Source: Endomychus coccineus
Lineage: Eukaryota > Arthropoda > Insecta > Coleoptera > Endomychidae
Assembly (NCBI GenBank): GCA_958510875.1
Contig: OY294069.1
Location: 164,919,111-164,983,110, forward strand
Length of the DNA stretch: 64,000 nt
Direction of reading: 5' to 3'
The stretch's first letter is position 1. Every line of letters begins with the position of its first letter. Made by a program: the position numbers and the translations under genes. Of the stretch, positions 33,679 through 45,537 are shown in pieces. The notes beneath the pieces are model-generated. The model was not told where the DNA came from and did no database searches. It saw nothing but the letters and a program-made list of their open reading frames with translations.

Positions 33679-36600
33679 ATGGGTTCCTTCAAAAGGGATA
33701 AAAAAGAAGAAGAAGATGGTAAGGTATTTGTTCCTTTAAATTTTGTAATCATATTGACCGTTTTTCAGGAGGCGCTAACCCGTTTCAGAATATTGAGAAA
33801 ACAACTGTTTTACAAGAAGCTCGAGCTTTCAATGATACGACTATAAATCCTCGGAAATGTACTCATATATTAACAAAACTTCTGTATTTATTGAACCAGG
33901 TAATAATATAATTCAAGTTTAGTGCATACATTTATCTTAAAAATTTTGCTTTAATATCAATTTTAAGGTTGTTTATTGACTTGTTATGTTTATAAAAATA
34001 GGGTGAACAACTAGGCACTAAGGAAGCTACTGATGTGTTTTTTGCGATGACTAAATTATTTCAATCAAAGGATGTTATTCTGAGAAGGATGGTATATTTA
34101 GGTATTAAGGAACTAAGCACAGTTGCTGATGATGTTATAATTGTAACGTCAAGTCTTACAAAAGACATGACTGGGAAAGAAGATTTATACAGAGCAGCTG
34201 CCATTCGTGCATTGTGCAGTATTACAGATGGTGCAATGCTTCAGGCAATAGAACGATACATGAAGCAAGCAATTGTTGATCGAAACTATGCAGTTAGTTC
34301 TGCAGCATTAGTAAGTTCTCTACATCTTACAAAATTGGCACCAGATGTAGTTAAACGTTGGGTAAACGAGGCACAAGAAGCTGTCAACAGTGATAAGTAA
34401 GTTTTTGCAGTATTTATATTTTAAACTGTTTTGTTGTTATATTCTAGTATAATGGTGCAATATCATGCCCTAGGACTTTTATATCATATAAGGAAAACTG
34501 ATCGCTTGGCAGTAACGAAATTAGTAGCAAAGTTGACTCGTATGGGTTTGAAGTCACCATATGCAGTCTGTCTGTTGGTAAGTCATTGTTTCTCTAATAT
34601 GTCAAAAACATCTGCAGTTTATTAAAACTAAAACCTTCAATTTGAAATTGAATATTGCGGAATATCAAAAATTATCTTGGTCAAGGGTGGTTGTGGAATG
34701 TAAAACGAAATGTTAACTTTGAACCTTTTACAAGGTCGCAATAGCCACAAACGGAATCGAATACTGTTTTAAATTGGTTAATTTTCGATAAATCGAATGA
34801 CGTTCACGTAAGGAGCGCGTAACTCGCGAGTTAGAAAAGTGCAAATCTTTGGAACATAGAACGTCTTTACGAGAACTTTTCGCATGCGGTTTTCGCTCCA
34901 TGTCGTTAGTTTGTGAACGGGTCCAACTAAATAGCATAGTCTCGGGCCCCAAAATATCGATTAAATAGGAAAATTTAATTAAAATAGAAACAGGTACTCT
35001 CAAGTCTCAGCTACGCGCGTCTAACGTGCGACGTACCAAAGGGAATTTTCTAGCTACTAAAATATACCCAGAAGCGGTTAAAAGCTAGCGGCCTATAGCC
35101 GAAAACACTATTACAACTGGCGCCGGCCGCACGGGGCATAAAACGGCCCCGAATTAACAAGATCGAGGTGAAAAGTATAAACCCTGACTGACGCGTAGCG
35201 AGCTCCTCGAGGCATATGTCAAAATGATTACGTTCGTAGCTAATTACATAGGACGTCTGGCGTTCATGCAATTTTGTTTTTATACAATTTGAACCTTCTA
35301 ATTTCGATAGACCACGTGAAAATCCCAGAGTCTAAAGCGCTAGAGACTTCTGAGTGCTATAACATTCGTATAAAATTGCGAAATTTCTCACTTTTAGAAA
35401 CTTCAAATTAATTAATTTGACACAAGTTTTGATAACGTAAAGTAAGACGCACGTTTTAGATTCCACAACCACCCTTGACCAAGATAATTTTTGATATCCC
35501 GGTACCATTATACTGTAATAATAATAACAAAAGATGTAGATGTGTATTTTGGCTAGTATGTTACTATCTTCAGTAAATTAAGAAAACAAAAGGTTAGTAG
35601 ACTTGATAGTATCTATTCATCAGACAGGGTGTGTTTCAGAACGACCTTCTGTAAATGCAGGGGACGGTAGATTTTTCATATAAACTATGGTCCTATCTTC
35701 TTTCGTTTCGGAGATACGGGCGTTGAATTTAATTTTCTTTAAAAGGAATTCAGCTGTGTGCAGTTACAGATATTTCGTTGAAATCTGGTACTCGTGGGTT
35801 TCAGAGGACGCCAAATAAGATGGTTTAGTTAGTTTCAGATTATGCGTTAGAGGGCGCTGGGCGCGCGACTTTTCGGCTTTTCTTTTAGCCCTAACTTATT
35901 TGAGAATAACTTTTTTGTTTTCTTTGCACATTTTATCTGGTTTAGAAGGTTATTGCAATACAATAAAGTACTCTCGCGATCTCGGTAGTAAGTAAATTTT
36001 GTTAATGAGGTTTTGTTATGTTCATTTAAACTCTTTTCTCCGGAAATTCTCGCATTAAGGTATATCTTTGTTGACATCATTAGAAAGGTTAGACAATTTT
36101 ACATCATTTTGGTTCAAAGCTCATTGGCATACCGACCTTGATAAGAGTGGGGAAGCTATTGAAAGTGTGATCATTTAAATCGATGTAGTTTTAAACGACT
36201 CATTCGATTTTAGTAAACTTTAGATTGTATAGAAGAGAAGGTACGTACTTTCAATTGTCGTATCTATTGGTACACGATAGTTCCTAATAAAATTGCTAGA
36301 GGGCGTAATTTGTAATGATAACGGTTTTATTGATTTTATCTCAAAAACTTAAATCATACGGTAGAGCTGTGATACGATAATCGGAAATTAGATTAAATTT
36401 GCAAAAAAACACTGAAAACGGCAGTTTGATATCTTTTTTTGTTTCAAAGTTCGAGAAAAACGCGTTTAAATGAACATACGCGATTTCGGTAGTAAGTAAA
36501 TTTGATAATGAGTTTTTGTTTTGTTCATTTAAACGCGTTTTTCTCGAAAGCGGTGGAATTTTGAGACCCTCGACAAGAGTACATTATTTGTTTGAAATAA

Positions 36601-39600
36601 AATTGTTAACTAGAAAAATGTGCAAAGAAAACAAAAAAATTATTCTCAAAAAAGTTTAGGGTAAAAAAAGTCGCCGATAAGTCGCGCACCCAGCGCCCTC
36701 TACCGTATAATCTGCATTTACGAGAAGTCTTTCTAAAACACCCTGTATTTCTAAAAATTATTGGCGTAGTTGATTTTGTAAACTCCTAAAGTAAATTTGT
36801 AGAACTTGACATTATTTAGATCATTAAATAGGTACATGATTAATTCAATTTTTATATACACATCACAGTCTGCAGAAACAGGTGGTTTTCACACTGCGTC
36901 TCATTCAAATACCAAACAATATGTCACTGATCATTCTACTTGTAGATTCGGATAACGGCAAAATTGATTGAAGAAGAAGATTCTGGAAATGAAACACCTC
37001 TTTTCGAATTCATAGAATCTTGCCTACGTCATAAATCGGAGATGGTAGTATATGAAGCTGCTCATGCTATAGTCAACTTGAAACGGACTACTAGTAGGGA
37101 ATTAGCTCCAGCCATCAGTGTTTTACAGATTAATTGTGGATCGCCTAAAAATTCAGTAAGATTCGCCGCAGTTCGTACACTTAATCAAGTTGCGATATCT
37201 CATCCGGCAGCTGTAACTGCTTGTAATATGGATTTAGAAAACTTAATAACTGATTCTAATAGATCGATAGCAACATTGGCTATCACAACATTATTGAAGA
37301 CAGGTGAGTTCGTGGTCATATTCTATTTACGATGAAAATTAATACATTGTTATCACTGAAAATAGCAACTATTTGAATAAGTTGACATATGAAATCTAAA
37401 TCACATGTTGAAATGAACTAAATTTTCATAGGAGCTGAATCGTCAGTTGAGAGACTTATGAAACAAATAGCGACTTTTGTATCTGAAATTAGCGACGAAT
37501 TTAAGATTGTAGTTGTACAAGCGATTCGATCGTTGGCCTTGAAATTCCCGCGTAAACACAGCTCTTTGATGAACTTCCTTTCCGCCATGTTGAGAGATGA
37601 AGGTGGTTTGGAATACAAAGCCTCTATAGCTGACACCATCATTACCATCATAGAAGATAATCCAGAAGCGAAAGAAACTGGATTAGCCCATTTGTGTGAA
37701 TTCATCGAAGACTGTGAGCACACATCTTTGGCTGTGAGAATTTTACATTTGTTAGGGAAGGAGGGGCCCAGGACGAAACAACCTTCAAGGTAGTAACATT
37801 CAAAATGAACTTGATGATAAATTACATTACGATCCTTTTTTCTTTTAGATACATCCGTTTTATTTATAATCGCGTCATTTTGGAGAACCCAACGGTTAGG
37901 GCTGCCGCAGTTTCAGCTATGGCCCAGTTCGGTGCAACATGTCCAGATCTTGTTGAAAATATTCATGTCTTATTGGCGAGATGTCAAATGGATACCGACG
38001 ACGAAGTTAGAGATAGAGCCACTTATTACAGTAACATCTTGAATCAACAGGATAAGAGCTTGTATAATAATTATATATTGGACACATTGCAGGTAATTAA
38101 AACTTGAATTTGTCCAATTTTATACCCTAAACTAGGCTTTCGAAATAGTGAATAATGAAATATTTTAAAAGCAGCAATATGTTCAAAGTCACAATTCATG
38201 AAGCATCATGAAAATAGTGGCATCCCACAAGAAATGTTTTGGGTCCAATACTGATCACAACATTCATAAAAAACTAATTGAGATTATAAAATTAAGTAGT
38301 GATCTTGTTTCTTCTTCTGTTTTTACCTGTTTTCTATTCATTAGATATAAATCTCCCTTGTGTTTTCCCTTGTCTATATAGTGGGACTTGATACCAGATT
38401 GGTCCTGCTGTTTTTTTAATCTCTTCTGAGGTCTTCCTACTTCGCGTTTTTCTCCCCATGGTCTCAATTTTATTACCTCTAATGTCTATTTATCTTCTCA
38501 TCTAGCCAGCTTTCTAGTCCAATCCCATTTCAATGACGCTATCCTTCTGGTGATGTCCATCACTTTTATTGTTTGTTATTACTGGCAATATACGTCGGTT
38601 ATACAGCTTGAGTCAGATCGACCGGGTAAAGGGATAACCTTGAGTGCAAGCGAACCAGACACTTGTATTGTTGTGGTATCCCGAAGAGATTCATCCTAAA
38701 TTAGACAACTAACAATATTCTATTTTACGTCATGTGTGTGTTTATTGTTTATAAACGTACAACACATATTTGTTATTTTTATATATCATTATAAATAACG
38801 TGTCGACGAGGCTGTGACCTTGCGTGCATAACATGAATGTCAATGCCGGCACGTAGGCCAACCTTCGTCGAACTATTAGATGAGGAACAAGGATTCTCCC
38901 TTGAGAATAGATATTCAAGTTAGGAGTTTCAAGTTACAATAAGTCATATAGTCGGTAGTTATAGTCATAAGTAAGTCAGCTATCTGCGATAGATATAAGT
39001 TATTAGCGTTAGTAGAATGTAGTGAATAGTAGACCAATACATCACATTTCGTAACGTAGTGTTTTAATCCATGTGCCCCAAAGGGCCAACGGATTAGCAT
39101 ATGGCAAACCGCCCCAGTCATTAAGAGCTGATCCCCACATGGCGATCCTAGCAGGATCGCCATGTGGGGATCACTCCCATATACGTTCCTGCGGTTCGTT
39201 TCTTATTTTCCCTTAGAAAAAACTGGTAAGAGATCCTCATATGGCGGTCTCTACCAGTCTTTTCTAAGGAAAAAACAGAAACCAGCCGGAACGTATACGG
39301 AAGTGATTCCCACATGGCGATCCATACCAGTTTTTTCTAAGGAAAAAGAAGAAACGAACCGCAGGAACGTATATGGAAGTGATCCCCACATGGCGATCTC
39401 TACCATTTTTTTCTAAGGGAAAAGAAGAAACGAACCGCAGGAACGTATATGGAAGTGATCCCCAAGAATTTGTGCGGTAGGGAAAGGGAACTGTACATTG
39501 CACAGGCTACACTGGTCTGAGCGAGGCGTGTCAGTCCGTAACTCGCGGGAGACGTGAGGGTTGCACATCGGCTTGGGGATTCGTGACATCGCGAAAGTCT

Positions 39601-42600
39601 GTTCCATGTATAATAAAAATGCAAAATAATTGAAATTCTCATCATTGTTTGCCATTTCCTCCATAACAGTCTCACAAAATTCCATGCGGCGTGCATTGTC
39701 GACAAAGAAAATTTCATCACTTTTACTCACTTCTTGATATCAGGAATTTTCAAACAATTGTTTTTTTTAGATTACTTTTAATTTTTGTAATTTAACGTGC
39801 ACATCGAAAACACAAATGAAAATCAACACGACACTCAAAAAATTACATTAAAAAAAAGAAGAATTCATGAAAAAAATTTCTTTGTTTTTCCGGAAAATTA
39901 TATTTTTCAACTCTAATCAAATTCGTAATCAGCGACCACACGATAATTTCAATGTGGTGGAAAGATCTTCTTTTCAGGTTTTCCTCAGTTTTCCGCCTAT
40001 TTTCCTAGTTTTGGTCTACTTTGGATCGAAATACGCAACTGCCAACATCTTTTACGTATAACACGATAATACTGTTAAAAATGCACAATTTTGTATGAAA
40101 ATGTTGAAATTTCCCTGATTTTCAGCCCATTGAATGAGTTTTCCGGGAAAATGACCTCGGATTCGTGTTTAGCGACCCAAAAAAACCCTAGAACCCACTT
40201 TGCTTGTCATATTTTTATATATTCAAAATTATCTTACTAAAGGGGGTGAAAATAGGGTTAATTTTACGTTTAGGGGTAAATGGGAGGTCCTGTCCACTTA
40301 GCTCAACCCATACGAATGATCCACGTCGGCCACAGAACATCATCCAAAAAGAATTTTTCCGATACGACGCCCTGATTTTTTTCAGAAAGTTCCCCAGCTT
40401 ATTGACTGAACTATCAGTACTTCAATAGTTTTTTTAGTTGATAAGGTTGATTATTTCTTATTCATAGTGTAATAGAGTATCCCATGATATGTCGGGATTG
40501 TCCTCAACCGACAAATATATCAATGTATCCATATCATTATTCAAAGGTCAACTGAATTGAATTGTTAGTTAGTATAGTAAAACCTAAGAAAGTGGATATC
40601 GGAACATACTGGTCCCTGTCGGGAGTTGAAGGATATAAGGGGTACATACTCACATGCGCGTTATACATCACGCATCACGCCCATTCTGTTCTAGGAAGGG
40701 GTTAATGCTATCTTCATCTGCGTCGATTCTTTATCGCACTTATTAACTATCAATACACCGGTCGATCTGACTCAAGCTCTATAATGCCAACTTATATTTA
40801 ATACAAAACTTACTTACCTTCTTGACGTTGAATAGTTCAAACTTATTAGACGTAATATTTTCATTACTAATATTATTATTTCCAGAGTTACTTTTACAAA
40901 AATTAATTTCATACTACATTGTAACATAAAAAAATACCTTTTTAATTGTTTATAACAAAATTGTGTCAAATGAACACCCATATTGAAATGATATCTGCAA
41001 TTTCTACGTTCATCATTTCAGCTGAAGAGATGATATTACATTACATCATTAACAATATCAATGCAACATTGTAAAAGATTGAATGTAATGTTTTGTATAC
41101 AGGTTTCTATTCCTGCTTTGGAGAGACAATTGAAAGAATATGCCCAAAGTGACACCAGTGTACCCTTCGATATCAAAAGCGTTCCTCTGGCTGCTATTCC
41201 AACACCTGAAGAAAAAGAGAGCAAACAAAAATCAGACGGTATGCTCCACAGCGCAGGGCCCATCAAACCGGCACCGATTTCTCGAGAAGAAAACTTCGCC
41301 GAAAAACTAGCTACCATTACCGGCATTCAGGCTTTGGGACCGCTATTCCGAACTTCCGAAGTTACCGAACTTACAGAGTCCGAAACCGAGTATTTCGTGC
41401 GTTGCATCAAACATTGTTACGCCAATCACATTGTATTGCAATTCGATTGTTTGAACACGCTGAGCGATCAACTGTTAGAGAATGTCAAAGTACAGTTGGA
41501 ACCTAGTGAAGGATTTATAATTATAAGCGAAATACCTTGCCAGAAACTGCCTTTCAACGAAACTAGTAGTACATATGTGGTGTTGCAATTCCCTGAACAA
41601 GATTTACCAAACACCGTTGGAACTTTTGGAGCCGTTTTGAAGTTCATTGTTAAAGACTGCGACCCTACAACAGGATTACCAGACACAGATGAAGGTGAGC
41701 ATTTTTTTTACTATAGTTTATAAATAGGTATCATACATTCACAATTAAAGTGTTGGGGATGATACAAACATTTTTTGATTGAAATTTGTATCATAGTATG
41801 CACAAACTAGCTGAAATCGAGATATTTTTCCAACTATGTTTCCATTTTCATAAATTATTTACAGGAATCAATTCATTTGATTACTAAAAATCGCGATACT
41901 GTTTAAACATAGACTGTATCGGTATATGTGACTTAAAAAAAAGATTAAATATGGGAAATATTTTGAGGGAAAATTTTCTCTGCATGTGGTATTTTATATT
42001 TGAAGTATGTATCTGCATTTTTCCGATACCTCGTAGAGAAATTATTGCTTCGCACAATTTACATTTAGCACTAGAGGCCTTATCTGCTAGAGATACTTCT
42101 CGTTAGAAACAACTCTGAGGCACTGGCCACTGCCACATGATAATGTTAAATTAACAATTAATACTAACAAATAATAATGTTTAATTATTGACAGATGCGC
42201 TTTCGCTATTTCTATCTATTTCTCTAATATGCCATAATATAGGTGTTTCCCGGAAAAAAAGAATTGATGACGTCATTACTTCAGTCTCCTAATATGGAAG
42301 AATATGCAAATTTGGTCTAAAATGGACCTTACTCAATCGTATTTAAGAACCTGTTTTTAGAATTTTCATATCGTTTTTCCTTTTCTTATAATAAAGCTGA
42401 GACATCGAGTTTCGCTCACCCTGTACAGACCTTCGGACCCGGTTCTTACTCATGATGAGTAGTTCTTCAGCTGTTTTTAGACTGTTTTCTAATAAATGTT
42501 TTCCCTTGGTGCATGCAAGACCCTTGAAGATTCTTGTAAACATGGAAAAAAGTGAATTTCGCGTCTTGATTAAACATCATTTCTGCGGGACGGGGATTCA

Positions 42601-45192
42601 CGCGAGACACGAGAAAGGTCTCTTCGGTGAAGTACGGGAACCGCCTCGCTTGGCCACTTGACGACATCGCAGCATTCGCACACGACAAACCAAATCAGTT
42701 AACCGAAGCTACTAATCCCCACTGGCCGGTTAGTAGCTTCAGGTTCTCGAATCGTGTGCCCTACGTAGTCTTATTGAACCTAGAATGACTGCCTTCTGCA
42801 TCCGGTCTAACAAGATTTGCGCCGAGCTCTTACAGGTCGGAATGGTCTTTCAAGTTCGAACGCAGCGAAGACCGAATTGCGCCCAAAACACCGATGATGA
42901 GAACCACTAATACGACATTGTCTCGAACAGGAGATGTTGATACTTGTCCGTTTAAAAAACTATATCTGTCGAACTCTAACCCCGGGCCATGAGAGCATGC
43001 GCTCACCGCTAAAATGGGAAAGGAATTGAAGTAAATGGTGATGCATGGCAACTTCGTTCTTTCAATTTGCCGATTGATTTTCTCGTTTGTTCAAGAAATG
43101 AAAAAACATGATCAAGTTTCTTGAATGTAAACCTAAAGTTTTTGAAAATCAATCGATCGTAGGCTAGGTTTTAAAATGTGTTCTTCTTTATTATTGTGAA
43201 GAAAACGTGAAGTTTTAATATTTAATGATTAGACTGACTAGTTATTATGATTATTTGTTGTAAAATCTTAACATATAGCCTTAATGGGATAGGAAAGTGA
43301 ATTTTGAGCTTATGTTTCCGCCATTGCTCCATTGTTTTGTTAGCGATGCAGGAAAATACCCAATTAGTTTCTTTCAATATAAAAACTATTTTAAATTAGG
43401 GGTTGTCTCAAATTGCCATTAAAATTGAGGAATTGATTTGTAAACATTGAGATAACTGAGTGATTCGCCATTCCAATTGGTATTAATTGGTATTACTCAT
43501 CAACATAATACATATGGACTGCGCATGGCAATGATAAGCGCGGGTACTGCCGGCGTGAGAGAGGGGAAAACGAAGAGGACTAATACTGTCTTTATCTACT
43601 TTATCTATCGCGTTTCTATTGGCCGCTGCGTTGCCATGGAAATGCAACATGAATGTAGCTAGTATGTTTACGTCCCGAGCCGATAGATAAAGACAGTATT
43701 AGTCCTCTTCGTTTTCCCCTCTCTCTCGCCGGCACCACCCGCGCTTATCATTGCCACGCGCAGTCCATATGTATATGTCGATGGTATTACTAATGAAACG
43801 TTCGCATTAAACTATTTTTTATATATTTCAACGCACTCTTTCTCATTAAAATTAAGTTATTCAGCACAAACTCCACATTAACATAGAAGAACTATGCAAG
43901 TTGCAGAAATGGAAAGTAACGCGTCATTTGAAATATCTGACGAAAGTAACTTGCTCAATTAAGTTTTTAATAAGAATTCTTGTACATGCATGGTCATAAA
44001 GTAACCCATTTTTTCCAGGTTATGATGATGAATACATGTTAGAAGATCTTGAAATAACCCTTGGCGATCAGATACAGCGAGTGAACAAGGTTAATTGGAA
44101 CGCAGCTTGGGAAGAAGCTGCTTCTGGTTTTATCGAGATGGAAGACACTTATTCTCTCAGTTCTATGAATACATTAGATGAAGCTGTTAAGAATATAGTG
44201 CAATTTTTGGGATTGCAACCAGCAGAGCGCACTGATAAAGTTCCAGAAGGGAAGACAACTCACACCTTATTGCTTGCAGGTAGGCTTTTTGTAATATTTC
44301 TCATTTATTCGTTAATAAATGATTATTTTATTTTTATATATTTATCTTTAAAATCATCGTATATTTCACTTGGTATTGCAGTGGGGCTGTGATGAAATTG
44401 TGATTGAATTTCATCATCACTTGTTGAAATCATCTTTAATATCGGTTAGTTCCAATTAAATTCACTCTTCAGTAACTGAAAAGTTAGTAAAGTTGCGGGT
44501 AAACACATGGTCTCCCATGGGACGAGCGTTTAAATTGAAATGTTCTGAAATATTTGAATTGGAAAGACGAAGAATAGCTTCTCTTAGATGATATAAAATA
44601 GAAATTCTTTACCGAGATTACGTCAAGTAAACTGATGAAAAAAACGTAAAAACAATCTTTGGCATCTTCCGAAATTACCTAATCTCATAAAATCAACATG
44701 GGCGCCGGACGTCTAACACTACCTAACAATACACTTTAATTTTCATAGTATCAAACTTCACTGGCAATTCCTTAAACTACACTTTTGTTAAGTGTTGCAT
44801 TTGAATGAATTCACCGACTGACTGACATAGGAATTTGTCACTGACAGATATATTATGTTTATAACGCGTTACGCCGGATCTAAAAGTTGGTCATGTGACA
44901 CGGGCATCACGTGGTCAAGGTGATGGCCTCTAGTAGAGATGGTTGAGTTCAACTTATTTTACAATTATTTTTTTTACTTTTCCGATGCAAATAAAACAAA
45001 ATATTTTTCTATTACGCCCCACTACAACAAAAAAAGATTGCTAGATACAACTTTGTTACAGGTGTGTTTCGTGGTGGTGTTGAAATCTTAGTGAGGGCCA
45101 AACTGGCTTTAGCAGATGGTGTTACCATGCAATTAACTGTCAGATCAACCAATGCAGATGTTGCTGAACTTATAATATCAGCTGTAGGTTAA
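33679..45192 (+). CDS. COPG: Coatomer subunit gamma (gamma-COP), 10 coding exons, complete
   Basis: Gamma-COP is part of the F-subcomplex of the COPI vesicle coat, which drives Golgi-to-ER and intra-Golgi retrograde traffic after recruitment by Arf1-GTP. Exons: 33679-33718, 33769-33899, 34002-34396, 34448-34577, 36946-37303, 37432-37789, 37849-38092, 41103-41694, 44019-44279, 45062-45192. All junctions are GT-AG, phases agree, and the sum is 879 aa (vertebrate COPG1 is 874). The N-terminus [15 protein letters not shown] leads into [20 protein letters not shown]. Residues to about 550 form the adaptin-N helical solenoid ([35 protein letters not shown]). A Pro/Lys linker (about 560-610) precedes the gamma appendage ([19 protein letters not shown] to [18 protein letters not shown]). 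It starts 1.1 kb from the divergent Nudix gene. Introns 4, 7, 8 and 9 hold transposon relics. No disabling lesion is seen. Confidence 0.96.
34658..35501. mobile_element. TIR element in gamma-COP intron 4 (family with 51983-52473)
   Basis: The ends are complementary over about 50 bp (CGGAATATCAAAAATTATCT and, inverted, CGGGATATCAAAAATTATCT). The interior is unusually GC-rich for the window, with CpG-rich blocks at 35030-35230. A - strand frame of 73 codons (35271-35050) has no recognised domain, but it is partly conserved in the second copy at 52206. No transposase is recognised. No clear target duplication was found. Confidence 0.75.
35624..36747. mobile_element. Foldback element with ACAGGGTGT ends in gamma-COP intron 4
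   Basis: The left tip ACAGGGTGTGTTTCAG is matched in reverse by CTAAAACACCCTGT at the right. Homology continues inward through a GAGGGCGCTGGGCGCGCGAC block (35850) and its complement at about 36690, giving arms of several hundred bases. No coding capacity. The ACAGGGTGTTT tip is shared with the mariner-type elements at 19420, 55314 and 57400. Confidence 0.75.
38604..40779. mobile_element. 2.2-kb composite TIR element in gamma-COP intron 7
   Basis: The ends are AGCTTGAGTCAGATCGACCG at the left and its complement at 40757-40778, with TA on the outside of both. The interior is a mosaic. It contains a stretch at 38670-39070 with retroviral-LTR-like character (unproven), inverted and tandem CCCACATGGCGATC repeats at 39130-39470, and a Penelope-type tail remnant at about 40405-40460. 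No transposase frame is recognised. Confidence 0.6.
39130..39470. repeat. Tandem and inverted repeat block, about 95-bp period
   Basis: A unit containing GATCCCCACATGGCGATC, a TTTTTTCTAAGG-AAAAG segment and GAAACGAACCGCAGGAACGT is repeated at about 39260, 39325 and 39420. It is present inverted at 39135-39230. The first two boxes form a near-perfect palindrome around 39147. Confidence 0.75.
42684..42735. repeat. Short hairpin
   Basis: GAAGCTACTAA and TTAGTAGCTTC form an 11-bp stem around CCCCACTGGCCGG in gamma-COP intron 8. Its neighbourhood (42590-43060) is GC-richer than the rest of the intron. No function is inferred. Confidence 0.6.
43498..43783. mobile_element. 286-bp hairpin MITE with 8-bp duplication (hAT-like)
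   Basis: Arms of about 100 bp are inverted (CATATGGACTGCGCATGGCA at the left, and its complement at the right). The internal GACTAATACTGTCTTTATC is also mirrored. Flanks carry GTATTACT (43490-43497 and 43784-43791). There is no coding capacity. The 8-bp duplication and CATCAAC tips point to hAT-type mobilisation. Confidence 0.85.
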
Positions 45193-45537
45193 GTTTAAAT
45201 GGAATTTGTATGTAATGTTCTTTAAAAATCAGTATAAATATATTTATGTAAATCGACTATTGTTTGATAGATTTATAAGAAGACAATTTGTTTTTATTAA
45301 CAGAGAACATTATATTCCCCTCTATTGGTGAAATATGCTATGTTGTAGCATATGAGTAAATATTTTTGACTTTGATAGCATTTTTCGGAATTTGGACAAT
45401 TTATAAAATTTATTGAGATTTCAAGACATATTTCCCAAAAACTGGGAAATATCTCGTGCTTGAAGCTCCAGTTATTAATTCCCCAATCCTAAAGTTATAG
45501 AAGAACAAGTGGGCAGTGGGCATTTAATGGAATATGT

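Noticed and set aside
38670..39070. A solo LTR
   Set aside because: The stretch has LTR-like character, but I could not find matching TG...CA borders with a target duplication or a primer-binding site, so it is mentioned only as unproven.
39162..39730. Several 80-106-codon frames around the CCCACATGGCGATC repeats
   Set aside because: They are generated by the repeat block and lie in a transposon-like insert within gamma-COP intron 7.
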